NCBI GenBank assembly: GCA_900317125.1
Contig: ONFR01000004.1
Location: 1-64,000, forward strand
Origin: an uncultured Bacteroidales bacterium
GTDB lineage: Bacteria > Bacteroidota > Bacteroidia > Bacteroidales > P3
Direction of reading: 5' to 3'
DNA length: 64,000 nucleotides
This document shows positions 60,021 through 64,000 of the stretch, one piece after another (within the stretch, counting starts at the first letter, position 1; each line of letters opens with the position of its first letter). Under the pieces are notes generated by a model. That model did not search any database and had not been told where the DNA came from. It saw nothing but the letters and a program-made list of their open reading frames with translations. The position numbers and the translations under genes are program-made.

Positions 60021-60716
60021 TCAATGTAAACCACGGACTACAGACTTTTTGGCCACGAAGTCTTTGAGGTAGTAGGGCTGGAAATAGGCGACATCTTCCA
60101 CCTCATTGCGTTTGAGCTTGTTGAGGGCAAGGGTGTGAAGCCCTGCCGCAGAGATGAGGAAGTCGTCAACATAACGTGCATTGGGATGGGCGCCAAGGAT
60201 GGGACGGGTCTTCTCGGCACCGTCGCCGATGAAGGTGACCTCTCCCCTATCCAGATATGTGTCGTAGATGCCGGGGGTGATGATGTCGGCGTCGACGGCT
60301 TTCAGCACGTGTGTGGGCGAGGCGTAGATGGCTGTGTAGCACTCCATACGGCGCGCGTCGATCATGGGACACACGAGGCCGGTGTAGTCTGGATGGAGCG
60401 TGAAATATTGTGCAGCCATGCTCTGCAGGGTGGGCACAGAAAGCAGGGGAATGCCGAGGGCGTAGCAGATGCCTTTGGCAGTGCTGACACCAATGCGGAG
60501 GCCTGTGTAGCTGCCCGGCCCGGAGGAGACGCATACAGCGTCGAGCTGCGAGGGTTGCACACAGCACTTGTCGAGCAACTGCTTGATGTAGGGCGAGAGC
60601 TGGGAGGAGTGGGAATTGGGCTGGGAGGTGTGCAGTTCGGCGCGGATACCCTCTTCGTCGGCAAGAGCGACGGAGCAGACGGCTGTGGCGGTTTCAATAA
60701 GTAAAAGAGTGGTCAT
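60021..60716 (-). CDS. tsaB: tRNA threonylcarbamoyladenosine biosynthesis protein TsaB
   Basis: A 231-aa protein of the ASKHA fold. MTTLLLIETATAVCSVALAD is the usual start (IETS-like), followed by LDAVCVSSGPGSYTGLRIGVSTAKGICYALGIPL near 60-90, the strongest signature, and MIDARRMECYTAIY near 120. With TsaC, TsaD and TsaE it makes t6A37 on ANN-reading tRNAs. It starts 18 bases after lolA and is probably cotranscribed with folE and lolA. Confidence 0.95.
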   Translation of the reverse strand: MTTLLLIETATAVCSVALADEEGIRAELHTSQPNSHSSQLSPYIKQLLDKCCVQPSQLDAVCVSSGPGSYTGLRIGVSTAKGICYALGIPLLSVPTLQSMAAQYFTLHPDYTGLVCPMIDARRMECYTAIYASPTHVLKAVDADIITPGIYDTYLDRGEVTFIGDGAEKTRPILGAHPNARYVDDFLISAAGLHTLALNKLKRNEVEDVAYFQPYYLKDFVAKKSVVRGLH

Positions 60717-60734
60717 AATAGAAATGTTTACAAC

Positions 60735-61382
60735 TTACCGCATATCCACCACTTCCACGCCGGGGTTGGCCTTGGTGTTGAAGGTGAAGTCGGCATCGGT
60801 GGCCTTGGTGTTTTTGAAGTTCGAAAGGGTGTAGACCCCGCGAGAAGAGTCGAAATTGTGCTGTTCCATCTTCTTCAGCAGTCCCGTCTTGGAGTTGATG
60901 AAGAGACGGATTTTGTGATAGGAGCGCGCTTTCATCGGCTGGAGGTCGACAATGGCTGTACCGTCGGACTCCTCGCGGATGAACTTTGCGCGGAACGACT
61001 TGGAGTAGTTGCTGAGCAGACGGGCGGGATTGGTGATGTCATCGTCGGAGTCGGTCATGGGGGTGATGACTACCTCTTTGTTGGGCTTATTGAGCTGCCA
61101 CACGGCTTTGCCGTTGCAGTAAATCTCCAGGTCGGAAGTCTTGACGCGGTAACGAGGGGCGTTGTAGAGGATGTCCACCTTATGGCGGAAGGTCTCCTTC
61201 TTGTCGGCATCGAGGTTGACAACGGTGACTGAGAAGCTGACCGTGCCGGACATTTTGGCAGCGGCTTTCTTCAACAGGGTGTTGGCGGTCTGGTCCACGG
61301 CGCCTTTATCGGTGTGGGTAATCTGTGCCGACAGCTGAATGCCGAGAAGGATGGCTATGAGCAAAGCTACTGTTCTCTTCAT
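60735..61382 (-). CDS. lolA: Outer-membrane lipoprotein carrier protein LolA-like
   Basis: A 215-aa periplasmic protein (signal MKRTVALLIAILLGIQLSAQ). The mature domain is a half-barrel (SFSVTVVNLDADKKETFRHKVDI, then PRYRVKTSDLEIYCNGKAVWQLN) that carries lipoproteins from the inner to the outer membrane. It ends DADFTFNTKANPGVEVVDMR, a typical LolA terminus. A LolC/E-like permease lies at 53614. It precedes tsaB and follows folE by 20 bases. Confidence 0.88.
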   Translation of the reverse strand: MKRTVALLIAILLGIQLSAQITHTDKGAVDQTANTLLKKAAAKMSGTVSFSVTVVNLDADKKETFRHKVDILYNAPRYRVKTSDLEIYCNGKAVWQLNKPNKEVVITPMTDSDDDITNPARLLSNYSKSFRAKFIREESDGTAIVDLQPMKARSYHKIRLFINSKTGLLKKMEQHNFDSSRGVYTLSNFKNTKATDADFTFNTKANPGVEVVDMR

Positions 61383-61402
61383 GGTTCGGTAATGTTATGG
61401 CA

Positions 61403-62011
61403 TTAATGCAGGTCGAGACCGATGATGTGCATAAACTCCTCGCGGGTCTTGGGGTCGTTCATAAAGGCACCCGTGAAGTCGCTGGTGGTGGTGACGGAGT
61501 TCTGCTTCTGCACACCGCGCATGGACATGCACATGTGCTGCGCCTCGATGACCACGGCCACGCCGATGGGGTTGAGCGTTTTCTGGATGCAGTCTTTAAT
61601 CTGCTTGGTGAGGCGTTCCTGCACCTGCAGACGGCGGGCGTAGGCGTCCACCACACGGGGTATCTTGCTCAGGCCGACAATAGTGCCGTTGGGGATGTAG
61701 GCCACGTGCGCTTTGCCCACGAAGGGTACCATGTGGTGCTCGCAGAGAGAGTAGAGCTCAATGTCCTTGACGACAACCATCTGCTTGTAGTCCTCGTGAA
61801 ACATAGCCGAGCGTAGTATTTCCTCCGGGTCGAGGTCGTAGCCGTTGGTGAAGAAGAGCATCGCCTTTGCAATTCGCTCGGGCGACTTGAGCAGTCCCTC
61901 GCGTTCGGGGTCTTCGCCCAAAAGGCGGAGAATCTCTTTGTAGTGCTCGGCCATCTGTGCCACACACTTTTCGTCGTATTGGTCGACTTTGATATATCCT
62001 TTTTCTTCCAT
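61403..62011 (-). CDS. folE: GTP cyclohydrolase I
   Basis: A 202-aa zinc enzyme making 7,8-dihydroneopterin triphosphate from GTP for folate or queuosine synthesis. The zinc ligands are the Cys and His in [18 protein letters not shown] near 100 and Cys in [11 protein letters not shown] near 165. [20 protein letters not shown] is the conserved substrate region. It starts 27 bases after the rlmI-like gene and is probably cotranscribed with lolA and tsaB. Confidence 0.97.
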   Translation of the reverse strand: MEEKGYIKVDQYDEKCVAQMAEHYKEILRLLGEDPEREGLLKSPERIAKAMLFFTNGYDLDPEEILRSAMFHEDYKQMVVVKDIELYSLCEHHMVPFVGKAHVAYIPNGTIVGLSKIPRVVDAYARRLQVQERLTKQIKDCIQKTLNPIGVAVVIEAQHMCMSMRGVQKQNSVTTTSDFTGAFMNDPKTREEFMHIIGLDLH

Positions 62012-62038
62012 TTTCGAATGATGGGTTTTTAGATTGTT

Positions 62039-63253
62039 TTATTCTACATATAGCAGCAGCCCCTTCAGGTATTCCCCTTCGGGGTGGTAGATGCTGACGG
62101 GGTGGTCCATGGCATGGGGCAGCTGGCGCACAATGCGTACCTGACGGTGTGCCAAGGCGGCAGCGGTGAAGCACATGGTCTTGAAGTCCTCCACCGATAC
62201 TGCCTGACTGCAACTGAAGGTCATGAGCATTCCGCCGGGGGCAATCTGTTCCATGGCACGCTGGTTGATGCTGCGATAGCCCTTGAGGCCATGCTGCAGG
62301 CTGCGGTGGTTCTTGGCGAAGGCGGGCGGGTCGAGGATGATGAAGTCAAACGTGTTGTCGATGGTGTCGAGGTATTTGAGCACATCAGCCACCACGCCTC
62401 TGTGAGATGTCTGACCGCCATAGTTCATCTCCACATTGCGGTTGCAGAGCTCAATAGCTTTCTTGGAGATGTCCACCGTTTCCACATAGTCTGCCCCTCC
62501 GCCCAGTGCCGCCAACGAGAAACCGCCGGTGTAGCCGAAGCAGTTGAGTACCCTATGGCCTTGGGCAAGTGAGGCCACAAGGTTACGGTTCTCTCTCTGG
62601 TCGATGAAGAAGCCCGTCTTCTGCCCCTCGAAGAAGTTGATAAGCATCCGACGCCCCTGTTCTTTGATTTCCCACTCTTGTGGCTCTATGCCCCACAGGT
62701 AGCGGTCCTCCGAGCCTCCGGGGACGGTGGCGCTGCTCTTGTCGAAGACGGACTGGATTCCATATCCTTGCAACAGTTCTGCTGACAGTTCGGTGAGCAT
62801 GGGAAACAGGCGGTGCATCCCAACGCTGTGGGCTTGCATCACCAGCACACCATTGTACCAGTCGCATACCAGTCCGGGCAGGAAATCGCCCTCGGCATGC
62901 ACCAGCCTGAAGACATTAGTTGCCGCACCCTGATAATTCTCCATTCTCAATTCTCCATTCTCAATTCCAAAGAATCCCAGCCGCTCGCGGTAGGCGATGG
63001 CACTCTGCAGCCGCTGACGGAAGAAGTCGCGGTCGATGTCGGGGGTGTCGAACGAGAGCACCTTGCACACGATGCTGTCGTTCTGATAGTGTCCCGTTGC
63101 CACCCATTGCCCATTGGCTGTGCACACGTCGACAAGGTCTCCCTCCTGGGGCGTACCCACCATGCGTTTCACCGCCCCCGAGAAAATCCAGGGGTGACGG
63201 CGCATGAGGGCCTTCTCTTTTCCTGCGGCTATGATGAGTTGCGGACGGGTCAT
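62039..63253 (-). CDS. RlmI-like class I SAM methyltransferase with PUA domain
   Basis: A 404-aa rRNA methyltransferase of the RlmI/RlmO type (m5C on 23S rRNA). An N-terminal PUA domain (AGKEKALMRRHPWIFSGAVKRM) precedes the RlmI core: NRNLVASLAQGHRVLNCFGYTGGFSL (SAM), DFIILDPPAFAKNHRSL (motif IV, DPPAF) and FSCSQAVSVEDF (catalytic Cys). Between the first core helix and ATNVFRLVHAEGDFLPG the protein has about 11 extra residues (GIENGELRMENYQ), encoded by a GAATTGAGAATGGAGAATT-type repeat (62934-62968) in frame. It overlaps rpe by four bases (ATGA). Confidence 0.92.
   Translation of the reverse strand: MTRPQLIIAAGKEKALMRRHPWIFSGAVKRMVGTPQEGDLVDVCTANGQWVATGHYQNDSIVCKVLSFDTPDIDRDFFRQRLQSAIAYRERLGFFGIENGELRMENYQGAATNVFRLVHAEGDFLPGLVCDWYNGVLVMQAHSVGMHRLFPMLTELSAELLQGYGIQSVFDKSSATVPGGSEDRYLWGIEPQEWEIKEQGRRMLINFFEGQKTGFFIDQRENRNLVASLAQGHRVLNCFGYTGGFSLAALGGGADYVETVDISKKAIELCNRNVEMNYGGQTSHRGVVADVLKYLDTIDNTFDFIILDPPAFAKNHRSLQHGLKGYRSINQRAMEQIAPGGMLMTFSCSQAVSVEDFKTMCFTAAALAHRQVRIVRQLPHAMDHPVSIYHPEGEYLKGLLLYVE
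62934..62968 (-). repeat. In-frame repeat insertion inside the rlmI-like gene
   Basis: On the minus strand GAATTGAGAATGGAGAATTG, AGAATGGAGAATT is the same repeat type found at gene edges at 44711, 45812, 46814 and 56413. Here it encodes IENGELRMENY between conserved blocks and does not break the frame. Confidence 0.7.
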
Positions 63254-63894
63254 TGCTTTAAGTCATGAATGGTCTGCACGGGGTTGTCGCTCTTGAAGAC
63301 AGCATTGCCTGCCACCAGCACATCGGCGCCAGCGGCGAAGAGCATCGGGGCGTTGGCTGTGTTCACGCCGCCGTCCACCTCTATCAGGCACTGCGGGTTC
63401 TTCCTGTCGCACAGCTGGCGCAGCTGCTTGACCTTGTTGTATGTGTTTTCTATGAATTTCTGTCCGCCGAATCCGGGGTTGACAGACATCAACAGCACCA
63501 CATCGCACAGCTGGATAGTGTCTTCAAGCAAAGCAACAGGTGTGCCGGGATTCAGCACTGTGCCACAACGCATACCGGCATCTTTTATTGCATGCAAAGT
63601 GCGGTCGAGATGGGTGCATGCCTCATAGTGTACTGTGAGTATATCGGCACCCGCCTCTTTGAAGTCGTTCACATATCGACCAGGGTCCACAATCATCAGA
63701 TGCACATCCAGCGGCTTGCGGGCATGTTTCTTGATATGTTTCACCACGGGCTGTCCAAAACTGATGTTCGGCACAAACACCCCGTCCATCACGTCCACAT
63801 GCAGCCAGTCGCATTCGCTCGCGTTGAGCATCTCGATGTCGCGTTGCAGGTTGCCGAAGTCGGCACTGAGTAGAGAGGGAGAAATTAGTTTCAT
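63250..63894 (-). CDS. rpe: Ribulose-phosphate 3-epimerase
   Basis: The ATG at 63894 gives 214 aa (MKLISPSLLSADFGNLQRDIEMLN). The frame extends to 63987 through a repeat and is not used. The catalytic pair and metal site are visible in LHVDVMDGVFVPNISFG, DVHLMIVDPG, LLMSVNPGFGGQKF and EVDGGVNTANAP. It interconverts ribulose-5-P and xylulose-5-P in the pentose phosphate pathway. The stop overlaps the start of the rlmI-like gene (ATGA), so the two are coupled. Confidence 0.97.
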   Translation of the reverse strand: MKLISPSLLSADFGNLQRDIEMLNASECDWLHVDVMDGVFVPNISFGQPVVKHIKKHARKPLDVHLMIVDPGRYVNDFKEAGADILTVHYEACTHLDRTLHAIKDAGMRCGTVLNPGTPVALLEDTIQLCDVVLLMSVNPGFGGQKFIENTYNKVKQLRQLCDRKNPQCLIEVDGGVNTANAPMLFAAGADVLVAGNAVFKSDNPVQTIHDLKQ

Positions 63895-64000
63895 TTTTAA
63901 AATTGAAAAAGTGAAAAATGAAAAGTGAAAATTGAGATTATCACCATAGTGTTGAAATGCCTGCCCCGGTGAGGTTTCAATTTTCAACTTTCAATTTTCA
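63895..64000. repeat. Inverted purine-rich repeats flanking a GC-richer core upstream of rpe
   Basis: AAAATTGAAAAAGTGAAAAA and more AAAAGTGAAAATTGAG run to about 63936. Then comes a GC-richer core (about 63937-63973), and TTTCAATTTTCAACTTTCAA and TTTTCA complete an inverted arm up to the window end. The two arms can pair. Confidence 0.65.

Overview
The window looks like chromosome from a member of the Bacteroidales (Bacteroidota). The evidence is the promoters (a -7 box TAnnTTTG, usually with TTG 18-21 bp upstream), lipoprotein and BspA-type LRR proteins, an M13 peptidase lipoprotein, fused NfnAB, a DUF5106 thioredoxin-like protein, GroEL ending in GGMGGMY, and moderate GC coding DNA between AT-rich spacers. 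No rRNA, tRNA or CRISPR array was seen. The genus cannot be fixed from the sequence alone.

Layout. 1-13.3 kb: a cut-off AAA ATPase, an AlkZ-like protein, DUF2200, a VanX-type dipeptidase, YbjQ, a tandem pair of M20 dipeptidases, a secreted FMN-binding protein, a phosphopantetheinyl transferase, an aldehyde dehydrogenase, a lipoprotein and an XRE regulator with palindromic operators in a long AT-rich spacer. 13.3-18 kb: a 38-aa lipoprotein, a MITE-like element, ftcD and an M13 peptidase. 18-28.4 kb is an accessory island of small, AT-richer, poorly known genes: SatD with the membrane protein DUF3307, a HET-C/PLC-like protein, a class A acid phosphatase, an HD protein, a HigBA module, a zinc-ribbon/Sel1 membrane protein, a run of small membrane proteins (two damaged by frameshifts), a TerB-like protein behind a structured leader, and a DUF3800 + putative RNase pair.

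28.6-64 kb is mostly housekeeping: groSL, nif3 with its zinc-ribbon neighbour, hutH, then a long leftward run (lpdA, an unknown protein, an M23 peptidase, ispH, recF, DUF721, an ABC exporter, pepA, pdxA, polA, an LRR protein). A rightward run follows (an outer-membrane barrel, a DUF5106 thioredoxin-like protein, tpiA, a LolC-like permease, a histidine kinase, nfnAB). Last is a leftward run (rpe, rlmI-like methyltransferase, folE, lolA, tsaB, an OppB-like permease). HutH and FtcD are the first and last steps of histidine degradation to glutamate but lie about 17 kb apart.

Two themes run through the window. First, short purine-rich repeats (AAAATTGAAAAGTGAAAA and GAATTGAGAATTGAGA types, and CGAATTAACGAATTAACAC types) sit at gene edges. 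They supply a start codon (ispH) and a stop codon (M23 peptidase), and one lies inside the rlmI-like gene in frame. Second, the accessory island holds several candidate two-gene conflict or signalling units. The SatD-DUF3307 pair and the DUF3800-RNase pair are the best candidates for undescribed systems, but both assignments are inference from motifs and gene order.
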